Assembly: GCA_963594655.1 (NCBI GenBank) | Contig: CAVBFD010000006.1 | Span: 1 to 64,000 of the forward strand | Source of the DNA: Colivivens sp963594655 | GTDB lineage: Bacteria; Bacteroidota; Bacteroidia; Bacteroidales; Bacteroidaceae | DNA: 64,000 bases | Direction: 5' to 3' | Shown here: positions 17,481 through 25,665 of the stretch, in pieces | Layout of the letters: each line of letters opens with the position of its first letter | How positions within the stretch are numbered: position 1 is the first letter of the stretch | Notes under the pieces: generated by a model | Told to the model about the DNA's origin: nothing | Databases searched by the model: none | Seen by the model: the letters and a program-made list of their open reading frames with translations, nothing else | Translations under genes and position numbers: made by a program

Positions 17481-19283
17481 TTAATCAATTATTCTTACTC
17501 CTCCCTTGTCCGCGCTGCTCACACTCTGGGCATAGGCACGGAGGGACTTACTTACATTCCTGTTCCGTCTCAACGGCTGCTGCGGACGCGCCGCCAACTC
17601 CTCATCGCTCAACCTCACGTTGATTGAACGGTTCGGTATGTCTATCTCTATTATGTCTCCGTCCACAATCTTGCCTATATTGCCACCACTGGCAGCCTCA
17701 GGACTGATGTGTCCGATACTCAAGCCGCTTGTTCCACCGGAGAAGCGTCCGTCGGTGATGAGCGCGCACTCCTTACCGAGGTGCATGGACTTGATGTAGG
17801 ATGTGGGATAAAGCATCTCCTGCATACCCGGTCCACCCTTCGGACCCTCGTGGGTTATCACCACCACATCACCCGACTTCACCTTACCGCCAAGGATGCC
17901 CTCGCAAGCGTCCTCCTGTGAATCGAACACCACAGCCAGACCGGAGAACTTCCACAGACTCTCGTCCACTCCCGCTGTCTTGACCACGCAACCGTCCTGT
18001 GCGATGTTGCCAAACAGGATGGCCATACCTCCGTCCTTGGTGTAGGCATGTTCAATATCACGTATACAACCGCCGGCGCGGTCGGTATCGAGTGTCTCGT
18101 AGACTGTGTTCTGTACTCCCAGTTTATTGCAGAACACACCGGCAGGCGCTGAAGAGTAAATCCGCTTTGCCTCCGGATCAACATCCGCCTTCAGTATACT
18201 GTATTTCTCTATGTCCTCAGCCAGTGTGGATCCGTTGACACGCTTCACAGAAGTGTCAATCAGTCCGCCCTTAGCAAGTTCACCCAGCAGGTTGAGCATT
18301 CCACCGGCGCGTCCACACTCCTGCACACTGTACTTCTGTGAGTTCGGCGCCAGTTTACAAAGGAACGGAGTCTTGCGTGAGAGACGGTCGATGTCAGCCA
18401 TGGTGAAGTCCACCTCTGCCTCCTGCGCCACTGCCAACAAGTGCAGCACGGTATTGGTTGACGCTCCCATGGCGATGTCGAGGGTCATGGCGTTGAGGAA
18501 CGCCTTACGGGTGGCTATGCTGCGTGGCAGCACACTGTCGTCACCGTCCCCGTAATAGGCGAAGGCGTTCTTTACTATCTGTCGGGCAGCCGCCTTCATC
18601 AGTTCCACACGGTTCACGTGTGTAGCCAGAATCGTTCCGTTTCCGGGAAGCGAGAGACCGATGGCCTCTGTCAGGTTGTTCATCGAATTGGCGGTGAACA
18701 TTCCTGAGCAGCAACCGCAACCGGGACAAGCCCTGTCCTCCACCTCAGCCAGTTCGGAGTCGCTGACAGTAGTGTCCGCACCCTTCACCATGGCTGTGAT
18801 AAGGTCGAGGTTCTCACCCTTGTACTTTCCGGCCTCCATCGGGCCACCGGACACGAAGACTGCCGGGATGTTCAGCCGCATTGCCGCCATCAACATTCCC
18901 GGAGTTATCTTGTCACAGTTGGAGATACATATCATCGCGTCCGCCTTGTGAGCGTTCACCATGTATTCCACCGAATCGGCTATTATGTCACGGCTTGGCA
19001 GTGAGTACAACATACCGTCGTGACCCATCGCGATACCGTCGTCTATTGCAATCGTGTTGAACTCAGCCGCATAACAGCCCAGTTTCTCTATCTCAGCCTT
19101 TACTATCTGTCCAGCCTCGTGCAGGTGTGTATGACCCGGCACGAACTGGGTGAATGAATTCACAATGGCTATAATCGGTTTGCCGAACTGTTCCCTTTTC
19201 ATTCCGTTGGCCACCCACAAAGCGCGTGCGCCAGCCATACGGCGGCCTTCTGTACAAACCGCACTACGTAATTTATTTTTCAT
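17481..19283 (-). CDS. ilvD: Dihydroxy-acid dehydratase
   Basis: This Fe-S dehydratase converts dihydroxy acids to the 2-oxo acids of valine and isoleucine synthesis. It has 600 residues with the IlvD/Edd signatures: GMAHDGM-like AMGHDGMLYSLPSR, the cluster ligands in CISNCDK and CPGCGCCSGMFTANSMN, and the C-terminal ITDGRFSGGTSG. It is the first gene of the operon; its -7 box is at 19319-19326, and an inverted repeat overlaps the -33 region. The coding length is normal. Confidence 0.97.
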   Translation of the reverse strand: MKNKLRSAVCTEGRRMAGARALWVANGMKREQFGKPIIAIVNSFTQFVPGHTHLHEAGQIVKAEIEKLGCYAAEFNTIAIDDGIAMGHDGMLYSLPSRDIIADSVEYMVNAHKADAMICISNCDKITPGMLMAAMRLNIPAVFVSGGPMEAGKYKGENLDLITAMVKGADTTVSDSELAEVEDRACPGCGCCSGMFTANSMNNLTEAIGLSLPGNGTILATHVNRVELMKAAARQIVKNAFAYYGDGDDSVLPRSIATRKAFLNAMTLDIAMGASTNTVLHLLAVAQEAEVDFTMADIDRLSRKTPFLCKLAPNSQKYSVQECGRAGGMLNLLGELAKGGLIDTSVKRVNGSTLAEDIEKYSILKADVDPEAKRIYSSAPAGVFCNKLGVQNTVYETLDTDRAGGCIRDIEHAYTKDGGMAILFGNIAQDGCVVKTAGVDESLWKFSGLAVVFDSQEDACEGILGGKVKSGDVVVITHEGPKGGPGMQEMLYPTSYIKSMHLGKECALITDGRFSGGTSGLSIGHISPEAASGGNIGKIVDGDIIEIDIPNRSINVRLSDEELAARPQQPLRRNRNVSKSLRAYAQSVSSADKGGVRIID

Positions 19284-19318
19284 GTCGTTTTTGCCTTTCG
19301 CTTTAACTAATCAGTCTG

Positions 19319-19326
19319 CAAAATTA
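19319..19326 (-). promoter_or_regulatory. -7 box of the ilvDBNC operon
   Basis: On the minus strand TAATTTTG matches TAnnTTTG. A TTG lies 20 bases further upstream at the -33 position. It is about 36 bases before the ilvD ATG. This is among the best promoter matches in the window. Confidence 0.75.
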
Positions 19327-19338
19327 CGATAATATACT

Positions 19339-19381
19339 GTAAGTGCCAACACATTTACTAAAAAATTTCGTCGGCACTTAC
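19339..19381. promoter_or_regulatory. Inverted repeat overlapping the ilv -33 region (possible operator)
   Basis: GTAAGTGCC (19339-19347) and GGCACTTAC (19373-19381) are perfect 9-bp inverted arms separated by 25 AT-rich bases. One arm contains the TTG of the -33 element of the ilv promoter. The half-site spacing of about three helical turns would suit a dimeric or looping regulator. No regulator gene is adjacent, and no leader peptide rich in Ile, Val or Leu is visible. Confidence 0.5.
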
Positions 19382-19452
19382 CTTATTGCATAAGTTTCAC
19401 TCCGATTGTTTACCGCATTACATATATAACCTGTCAAAAAGCGAAACATGTA

Positions 19453-21129
19453 TCACCTTTCCGCCCTCCTTTTCTGGAGCAGACGCAACGCCAGTCGACT
19501 GACGAACGCCTCACCTGTGGGACGGAACAAATCATGTCCGGCGGCGTTCAGATGCGCGGTGTCGTTAGCCCCCTGGAAATACTTCTTCCTGAAATCGGGG
19601 TCTCCTACCTTAATGACACACCGGTCGTTATAGTTGTCCAGTACCGGCACGTCATGTCTGCGGCACACATCACGGATTATTCCCATCACCTCCTTGAATC
19701 CGGGACTGTCGATGAACCACGGTGTGACATATCCTATCTGCGCGTCAGGGAATTTCCTCTCAATGTTTGTGAGGAGATGGTCCAGACTGTCGCGTACAGT
19801 CTGCAAGGAGTCGGCACAGGTTCCAGCCAGTCCCGCGTCATTATGTCCCGCTATAATCAGCACTATGTCGGCATCGTTGTCCATGTCACCGTACCTCTGC
19901 GAGAGAGACTTGCCGAACCCTTCCTTGGATCGGTCGAAGGCGATGCAAGACCCGTTGCGTCCATAATTCCTGTAGGTCATCCCATGTGCCTTTGCCACCT
20001 TGGCGTGCCATGTCTCCTCCTTTGCTGCCCTGTGGTTTGCCACATAACTGTCACCTATCACATTGACCGACAGTCCCGCCAGTGCGTCACGCTTCACCCT
20101 CCCGTCAAGCACAGGCCAACCCTCATCGTTGAAATGCATCTTCTTTATCACCAGTTTGGACGCGCCGCCGGCTGCCCTTGAATAGCCGTGCGCCATGAAA
20201 TACCACTGTCCGCCAAACTTATAGGCTGATGTGTGTCCGATACCATAGAAGTCACTGTCTCTCTCCGCCACGATGTCTCCGCCACCAGCCGCCATGTCCT
20301 TGCCCTTGCTGTCGAGATAAGGCCCGCTTATTTTCTTCGACCGTCCCACAGCCACCTTGTAGTTGCTGTCAGCGCCCTTGCAGCAATAGTCCCACGACAC
20401 AAACAGGTAATAGTACTTCCCCTCCTTTATTATAAAAGGTGCTTCGATGGCGTTGGCGCCGGCATCGGGAGCCTGACCGGCACGTTCCATATCCTCCTTC
20501 GACACCAGTTGTTTCATGTTGTTGCGCAGATACCTCCTTGCGATGGTCTTCGGTTTCCCCACTGGAGTCTTGAAGTCCTTGCCGAGCCTTACCAGTTGTA
20601 TGCCGTCCCAAAACGAACCCCACGAGAGCCACGGCCGTCCCTTTTCGTCTACAATCATGTTGGGGTCAATGGCGTTCCAGTTGGTCTTGTTCCCCACGCT
20701 CCGTACCACCACCCCCTGGTCAGTCCACCCGTAGTCGGGCGATTCCGGATTAAGGGTCCTGTTTGTCATCAGTCCAATAGCCGACCCGTTCTTGCCGAAC
20801 GTGGAGCAACTATAATACAAATACCATGTACCGTCATGGTACTGGATGTCGGGCGCCCATGTGTGGCCTCTGTATCCCGGAACGGAATCGACAGCCCACT
20901 GCGGCGCCTCCCTCATGACAGGTGGCATACGCCGCCATGTCATCATGTCGCCGGACACCATGCACCCGATGCCCTGACCTGTGGAATAGATGTAATACTT
21001 GCCGTCGCACTGTGCCATGACCGGGTCATGCACATCAGGGTCGGTGTCTACCCTGCCCTGTCCGTAGACGCTCTGAGTGAGCAGCATCGCAGCCGCCGCA
21101 CACAATAGTTGAAGTGGATATTTTTTCAT
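19453..21129 (-). CDS. GH43 glycoside hydrolase fused to SGNH/GDSL esterase domain
   Basis: This is a secreted two-domain enzyme of 558 residues. The signal peptide (1-23) ends near SVYGQ. Residues 27 to about 340 form a five-bladed GH43 domain of arabinanase or arabinofuranosidase type: catalytic Asp in DPDVHDPVM, Asp in NAIDPNMIVDE and acid Glu in AIEAPFIIKEGKYYYLF. Residues from about 350 to the end form an SGNH hydrolase: block I VNVIGDSY, block III AGHND and block V DTAHLNAAGHD. It could remove both arabinose side chains and acyl (acetyl or feruloyl) groups from plant polysaccharide; the substrate is inferred. It has its own promoter (21160-21167) and no SusC/D neighbours. Confidence 0.85.
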   Translation of the reverse strand: MKKYPLQLLCAAAAMLLTQSVYGQGRVDTDPDVHDPVMAQCDGKYYIYSTGQGIGCMVSGDMMTWRRMPPVMREAPQWAVDSVPGYRGHTWAPDIQYHDGTWYLYYSCSTFGKNGSAIGLMTNRTLNPESPDYGWTDQGVVVRSVGNKTNWNAIDPNMIVDEKGRPWLSWGSFWDGIQLVRLGKDFKTPVGKPKTIARRYLRNNMKQLVSKEDMERAGQAPDAGANAIEAPFIIKEGKYYYLFVSWDYCCKGADSNYKVAVGRSKKISGPYLDSKGKDMAAGGGDIVAERDSDFYGIGHTSAYKFGGQWYFMAHGYSRAAGGASKLVIKKMHFNDEGWPVLDGRVKRDALAGLSVNVIGDSYVANHRAAKEETWHAKVAKAHGMTYRNYGRNGSCIAFDRSKEGFGKSLSQRYGDMDNDADIVLIIAGHNDAGLAGTCADSLQTVRDSLDHLLTNIERKFPDAQIGYVTPWFIDSPGFKEVMGIIRDVCRRHDVPVLDNYNDRCVIKVGDPDFRKKYFQGANDTAHLNAAGHDLFRPTGEAFVSRLALRLLQKRRAER

Positions 21130-21159
21130 GAATATTACGTGAGAACACTAATTTCAACG

Positions 21160-21167
21160 CAAATATA
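21160..21167 (-). promoter_or_regulatory. -7 box for the GH43-SGNH gene
   Basis: On the minus strand TATATTTG matches TAnnTTTG about 30 bases before the start codon, with a TTG about 20 bases upstream. Confidence 0.65.
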
Positions 21168-21199
21168 TGGTAAAACAACGTACTATCCAACCATAATCA

Positions 21200-21220
21200 G
21201 TGTTTTTTCGAAAAAAACAC
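21200..21220. repeat. Near-perfect AT-rich palindrome between divergent promoters
   Basis: GTGTTTTTTCG followed by AAAAAAACAC is a near-perfect palindrome (one extra A) centred between the minus-strand promoter at 21160-21167 and the plus-strand promoter at 21253-21260. Its position suits a shared operator. A weak hairpin is the alternative. Confidence 0.45.
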
Positions 21221-21252
21221 AGGTCAAAGTGTATCGGAGACCAAATAATCAT

Positions 21253-21260
21253 TATCTTTG
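21253..21260 (+). promoter_or_regulatory. -7 box for the CMD-NfeD-flotillin-DUF4861 cluster
   Basis: TATCTTTG matches TAnnTTTG, 26 bases before the ATG at 21286. It rules out the longer upstream reading frame as coding. Confidence 0.7.
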
Positions 21261-21285
21261 CAAAGTAACAGAAAACACCACTGAG

Positions 21286-22074
21286 ATGAAAGGGATAAAA
21301 ATTACCAAGCGCGCTCATGAGGAAATGCGCAAGTTGTTTTCCTCAAGCAGATCCAAGATCAACAACATACACACTGACCCCGAACTGTCGGAGATAGTGG
21401 ACAATTTCGCGTTCGACAAGACACTGGAGAATACCGACGGCATCGTCCTGGAGAAGACACGTGTCATGTGCCTGTTGGCGACCATGATCGGATGCAATGC
21501 CATCAACGAGTTCAAGCAGTTCGTGGACGCCTGTCTCAACATGGGTGTCAAGCCGCGTGAGATACGTGAGATCGTGTATATGGCTTACCCTTATGTAGGC
21601 GCCGCCCAGTTGGTCGATTACAACCTGCTGATGAACGACATCTTCGAGAACAACGGCATACGTCTTCCGCTCGATCCCCAGAACACTGTCGCCAACGACG
21701 AGGAGGCTCTGGAGAAAGGCAAGCAACTGCTCGACGAGACCTTCGGCAAGGGTTCGGTGGACAGTCTCATCGCCTCCGCCCCGAAAGGACAGGAACACCT
21801 GACCAACTTCATGGCGGAGTACTGCTTCGGACGGTTCTATACCCGTACCGGCATCGACCCTCAGCACCGCGAGCTCATCGCCTTCTGTCTGTTGGCAGCC
21901 ATGGGCGGGTGCGACGACCGTCTGTATGTACACGCACAGGGATGCAAGAACCACAACATCTCGAAGGAGGAGATGATTGCGGTATGCACCATCATATTGC
22001 CGTGGATCGGTTTCCCGCGCACGCTCAATGCGGTATCTGTCATCAACAAGGCGTACTACGCGCAGATCATGTAA
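21286..22074 (+). CDS. Carboxymuconolactone decarboxylase (CMD/AhpD-like) family protein, two domains
   Basis: This is a 262-residue protein with two CMD-like repeats. The first is at about 50-120 (KTRVMCLLATMIGCNAINEF) and the second at about 170-260 (HRELIAFCLLAAMGGCDDRLYVHAQGC). The second keeps the E-x(n)-C-x(n)-H arrangement seen in CMD and peroxidase-like members. The exact reaction is unknown; relatives act in ring cleavage or as alkylhydroperoxidase-like thiol proteins. The ATG at 21286 follows the promoter; upstream in-frame codons are not used. The stop is 15 bases before the NfeD-like gene, so they are co-transcribed. Confidence 0.82.
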   Translation: MKGIKITKRAHEEMRKLFSSSRSKINNIHTDPELSEIVDNFAFDKTLENTDGIVLEKTRVMCLLATMIGCNAINEFKQFVDACLNMGVKPREIREIVYMAYPYVGAAQLVDYNLLMNDIFENNGIRLPLDPQNTVANDEEALEKGKQLLDETFGKGSVDSLIASAPKGQEHLTNFMAEYCFGRFYTRTGIDPQHRELIAFCLLAAMGGCDDRLYVHAQGCKNHNISKEEMIAVCTIILPWIGFPRTLNAVSVINKAYYAQIM

Positions 22075-22089
22075 CAAACTGTAGCGGAT

Positions 22090-22674
22090 ATGGCCGACCT
22101 GTTGACCCTTTACCATTCACTGCCAATGCTGCTCCAGATATTCTGGGGATGCGCCGTGGTGGCATCCCTCATCTTCATACTGCAGACCGCGCTCACACTT
22201 ATCGGCATCGACCATGTGGACACAGCCACCGACTTCGACGGAGGCGGCACCATGGATTTGGGCGGTGGGATGAACCTCTTCACCATAAGAAACCTCATGG
22301 GCTTCCTCATCGGTTTCGGGTGGACAGGTGTCTGCTTCTGGGACACGATAGACAGTAGGATACTGCTCACCCTGCTGGCACTTATTGTGGGTTTCCTCTT
22401 CGTGGGAATCTTCGTGTTCATCTACAGGCAGACCCGCAAACTTGAACACAACGGGGCGTTCAACATCAAGATGACGTTGGGACGCACAGCCGACGTGTAC
22501 CTCCGTATACCTGCCGCAGGAGACGGCAAGGGCAAGATTCAGATGAGCATCAACGGCGCGGTACAGGAGTTCGACGCGGTGACCGACGGATCGGAACTCA
22601 TCCCGACGGGACATAAGGTGAGGGTTACGGAAATCATCGACGGAGAGACAGTCCGGGTGACAGGCGACATATGA
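22090..22674 (+). CDS. NfeD-like membrane protein partner of flotillin
   Basis: This is a 194-residue membrane protein. Hydrophobic segments lie at about 13-38, 68-88 and 92-112, followed by a soluble C-terminal OB-like domain (about 125-194; LGRTADVYLRIPAAG and HKVRVTEIIDGETVRV). This is the short NfeD layout, found in many genomes beside an SPFH/flotillin gene, as here (58-base gap). The pair is thought to organise membrane microdomains. There is no protease domain, unlike long NfeD proteins. Confidence 0.82.
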   Translation: MADLLTLYHSLPMLLQIFWGCAVVASLIFILQTALTLIGIDHVDTATDFDGGGTMDLGGGMNLFTIRNLMGFLIGFGWTGVCFWDTIDSRILLTLLALIVGFLFVGIFVFIYRQTRKLEHNGAFNIKMTLGRTADVYLRIPAAGDGKGKIQMSINGAVQEFDAVTDGSELIPTGHKVRVTEIIDGETVRVTGDI

Positions 22675-22732
22675 AGTCCTCATTTACAGAAAAACCAAAA
22701 ACAAGACCAATAACCAATAATCAATCACACAG

Positions 22733-24112
22733 ATGGAAGTATACATGATTTTCATTGCAATCATTGTGGCAGTGGTGTTCTTCATTGCGATAGTCAACAG
22801 ATACAGACGCTGCCCGTCAGACAAGATTCTGGTAGTTTACGGAACCACAGGCAAGCGGGGTTCTGCCAAGTGTATTCACGGAGGAGGCACATTCGTGTGG
22901 CCCATCATACAGGACTACGCCTACCTCAGTCTGACTCCAATCAGTATCGACGCCAACCTGACCAACGCGCTCAGCCGACAGAACATACGTGTCGACGTGC
23001 CGAGCCGCTTCACAGTCGGAATATCCACCGACCCCGAATACATGACGGCGGCAGCCGAGCGACTGCTCGGACTCACCCCAGGACAGATTCAGGAACTGGC
23101 GCGGGACATACTCTTCGGACAGTTACGTCTGGTCATCGCCACCATGAGCATAGAGGAACTCAACAACGACCGTGACAAGTTTCTTGAAGCGATAAGCGCG
23201 AACGTGGAAGTGGAACTCAAGAAGATAGGACTGAGGCTCATCAACGTCAACGTGACCGACATCAAGGACGAGTCGGGCTACATCGAGGCTCTCGGACGCG
23301 AGGCGGCAGCCAAGGCAATCAACGAGGCCAAGGTTAGGGTCGCGGAACAGGACAAGCTTGGAGAGATAGGAAAGGCGGAAGCGCAGAAAGAGACACGTAT
23401 ACGTACCAGTGCCGCCAACGCCGACGCGGTGCAGGGCGAGAACGCCGCCAAGATAGAGATTGCCAACTCAGAGTCGGCCCGCCGTCAGGCGGAAGCGGAG
23501 GCACAGCGCAAGGCCAACGCCGCGGAGAAGGTGGCAGAGGCGAAAGCGTTGCAGGAAGCGTACGCCGCAGAGCGTGAGGCGGAAGAGTCACGCGCGGAAC
23601 GTGAACGGTCTACCCAAACCGCCAACATCATCGTGCAGCAGGAGATAGAGAAGAAACGCCGTATCATCGAGGCTGAGGCTGAAGCTGAGAAGATACGTGT
23701 CAGCGCCAAAGGTGAGGCTGACGCCATCTTCGCCAAGATGGAGGCTGAGGCAAATGGTTACTACGAGGTACTCACCAAACAAGCCGCAGGTTACGACAAG
23801 ATGGTGCAGGCCGCGGGAGGCGACGCCGACAAGGCATACCAGCTGCTGCTCATCGAGAAACTGCCTGAACTGGTGAAGACCCAGGTGGACGCGATCAAGG
23901 GCATCAACATCGACCATGTGACTGTATGGGACAGTGGAACCGGCAAGGACGGCAAAGGCAGTACGGCCGGATTCCTGTCGGGACTGATGAAAAGCATCCC
24001 GCCACTCAACGAGCTGTTCGACCAAGCCGGACTCAACCTGCCGGAGTATCTCGCGAAGAAGAAAGAGACAGCCGCGGAAGAGGACTCATCCGAAAAGGAC
24101 GTGGAAGCATAG
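22733..24112 (+). CDS. Flotillin-like SPFH/PHB-domain membrane protein
   Basis: This is a 459-residue protein. An N-terminal membrane hairpin (about 5-21) is followed by the SPFH domain (about 25-200) and a long Ala/Glu-rich coiled coil (about 190-350) with repeated EAE, AEAEK and KANAAEK heptads. The C-terminal region forms the flotillin oligomerisation end. It probably builds ring- or raft-like scaffolds on the inner membrane. The NfeD-like gene directly upstream supports the assignment. The stop is 4 bases before the next start. Confidence 0.9.
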   Translation: MEVYMIFIAIIVAVVFFIAIVNRYRRCPSDKILVVYGTTGKRGSAKCIHGGGTFVWPIIQDYAYLSLTPISIDANLTNALSRQNIRVDVPSRFTVGISTDPEYMTAAAERLLGLTPGQIQELARDILFGQLRLVIATMSIEELNNDRDKFLEAISANVEVELKKIGLRLINVNVTDIKDESGYIEALGREAAAKAINEAKVRVAEQDKLGEIGKAEAQKETRIRTSAANADAVQGENAAKIEIANSESARRQAEAEAQRKANAAEKVAEAKALQEAYAAEREAEESRAERERSTQTANIIVQQEIEKKRRIIEAEAEAEKIRVSAKGEADAIFAKMEAEANGYYEVLTKQAAGYDKMVQAAGGDADKAYQLLLIEKLPELVKTQVDAIKGINIDHVTVWDSGTGKDGKGSTAGFLSGLMKSIPPLNELFDQAGLNLPEYLAKKKETAAEEDSSEKDVEA

Positions 24113-24116
24113 GCTC

Positions 24117-25325
24117 ATGGGAGTACGTACATACACACTACTAATGACAGGACTTGTAGCGACCGGACTGAATGCCCGGTCGCTACAGTTCGATTTGTCG
24201 GTGGACAACCGGAGCGACATACACAAAAAGGACGAGCCGGTGGTTGTGAGACTCGACAAGTTGATCCGCCTCGACTTCACTGTCAAGGGAGCCGACATCC
24301 GCTGCGGAGGAGAGTCACTACCCTATCAGCTTGACGACATGGACGGTGACAACAAAGCCGACGAACTGGTGTTCCTCGTGGACATAGAAGCCGGTGGAAG
24401 TCGGACCTACAGCGTCAGACTTGACGAGGCTGAAGATGACAGGACATTCGAACCACGGGTGTATGCGGACATGCAACTCGACGACAAGAAAGGCAAGCAT
24501 CCGTTCATCACGTCCATCGAAGCGCCGGGTGACAGTTACCTGTACAGTGACCTCTACCACCACGGGGCGGCGTTCGAGAGTGAGATTACAGCCTACCGCG
24601 TCTACTTCGACCACAGGCAGAATATCGACATCTACGGAAAGAGGCTGAGACGACTGGAACTGGCGGACACCCATTTCTACACGACACCAGAACAGACGGG
24701 ACAAGACTACGGATGCGACGTGCTTTGGGCCGGCAACAGTATCGGATGCGGGTCGTTCAAGGGATGGGACGGCAAGAACACCGTGAATATCGGTCCTGTG
24801 AAGACAAGGGGACAGAAAGTGATTGCCGCCGGTCCGCTGCGTACCGTGGTCAAGGTATGGGACTACGGATGGGACGGACTCGACATGACACAGTATTATA
24901 TAATGTACGCGGGACACCGTGACTGCCATGTGCGTGTGGAGTTCGGTGGGCCACTGGACACACGGACGTTCACCACTGGAGTGCAGAAAGTGGGACAGAC
25001 ACCGGAGGGCTTCGCCCATGCGGACGGCACTGCCGCCTCATGGGGAGGCGACTATCCCGAGATGGGCAAGAAGGAGTTGTTTCCGCCAGAGACGGTGGGA
25101 CTGGCTGTGTACGTGCCTAAGCGGTATGTAGCCAAGGCACAGGAGACAGAACTCAACTATCTGCTGATACTGCAGGCGCCACAACAGACAGCCATCGACT
25201 ACTACGTGAGTTTCTGCGCCGACAAGGAGAAGGACGGCTACCACAGTGCCGCCGAGTGGTTCAAGGCGGTAAGCGGATGGAAAGAGGACGTGAGCAACCC
25301 GGTGAGTGTCAAAATAAAAGAATGA
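24117..25325 (+). CDS. DUF4861 family secreted protein
   Basis: This 402-residue protein has a short signal peptide (about 1-21, ending near LNARS). The rest looks like an all-beta, carbohydrate-enzyme-like fold with many aromatics, for example VYFDHRQNIDIYGKRL and LLILQAPQQTAIDYYVSF. It resembles DUF4861, a family that co-occurs with pectin and uronate degradation genes in Bacteroidales; a catalytic role is not established to my knowledge. It follows the flotillin gene by 4 bases, which is an odd partner for a polysaccharide-linked protein. Confidence 0.72.
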   Translation: MGVRTYTLLMTGLVATGLNARSLQFDLSVDNRSDIHKKDEPVVVRLDKLIRLDFTVKGADIRCGGESLPYQLDDMDGDNKADELVFLVDIEAGGSRTYSVRLDEAEDDRTFEPRVYADMQLDDKKGKHPFITSIEAPGDSYLYSDLYHHGAAFESEITAYRVYFDHRQNIDIYGKRLRRLELADTHFYTTPEQTGQDYGCDVLWAGNSIGCGSFKGWDGKNTVNIGPVKTRGQKVIAAGPLRTVVKVWDYGWDGLDMTQYYIMYAGHRDCHVRVEFGGPLDTRTFTTGVQKVGQTPEGFAHADGTAASWGGDYPEMGKKELFPPETVGLAVYVPKRYVAKAQETELNYLLILQAPQQTAIDYYVSFCADKEKDGYHSAAEWFKAVSGWKEDVSNPVSVKIKE

Positions 25326-25426
25326 GCGGCATAAATGAATAAAATGGGGCTGTCAGCAAAATAAAAAGACAAGGCGTGCGTTTAGATAGGTGAAGACCAA
25401 ATAAATAACAAAACAATTCACCGCCT

Positions 25427-25588
25427 ATGCAACATTCTACTTCAGACTTAAAGCTACATTGTTCCCAACTCACCCCGATTGCCACGTCAGGCAGACAGGT
25501 AGGTCATGTACGGTTGCATGCCAGTAGCGCGACACTCAACTTCATCCGTTTCTTCGCACACACGTACCAACCTACCGCTTGCGTGTAG
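25427..25588 (+). CDS. Possible small protein (53 residues), FIRxFA-type motif
   Basis: This short frame from ATG 25427 to TAG 25588 lies in the 340-base gap before mfd. The C-terminal half reads SATLNFIRFFAHTYQP. This resembles, from memory, a recurring class of very small Bacteroidales proteins with a TLxFIRxFARxY core; that resemblance is unverified. The same DNA can form a long-range RNA stem (25498-25576). It may be a translated small protein, a leader peptide for mfd, or a decayed copy; no promoter box is obvious. Confidence 0.45.
   Translation: MQHSTSDLKLHCSQLTPIATSGRQVGHVRLHASSATLNFIRFFAHTYQPTACV
25498..25576. promoter_or_regulatory. Long-range RNA stem within the small ORF upstream of mfd
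   Basis: GGTAGGT (25498-25504) pairs with ACCTACC (25570-25576), and GTACG (25508-25512) pairs with CGTAC (25563-25567). This gives 12 base pairs with a small internal loop, enclosing about 50 bases. It might be a leader structure affecting mfd expression, or a constraint of the small ORF. Confidence 0.4.
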
Positions 25589-25665
25589 ACAGCAGGTGTC
25601 CCTACCGGTAAGCACACCGGCAGGACTACCCTATAATCAGGACAAACAGACATAAGTAGACAAAG

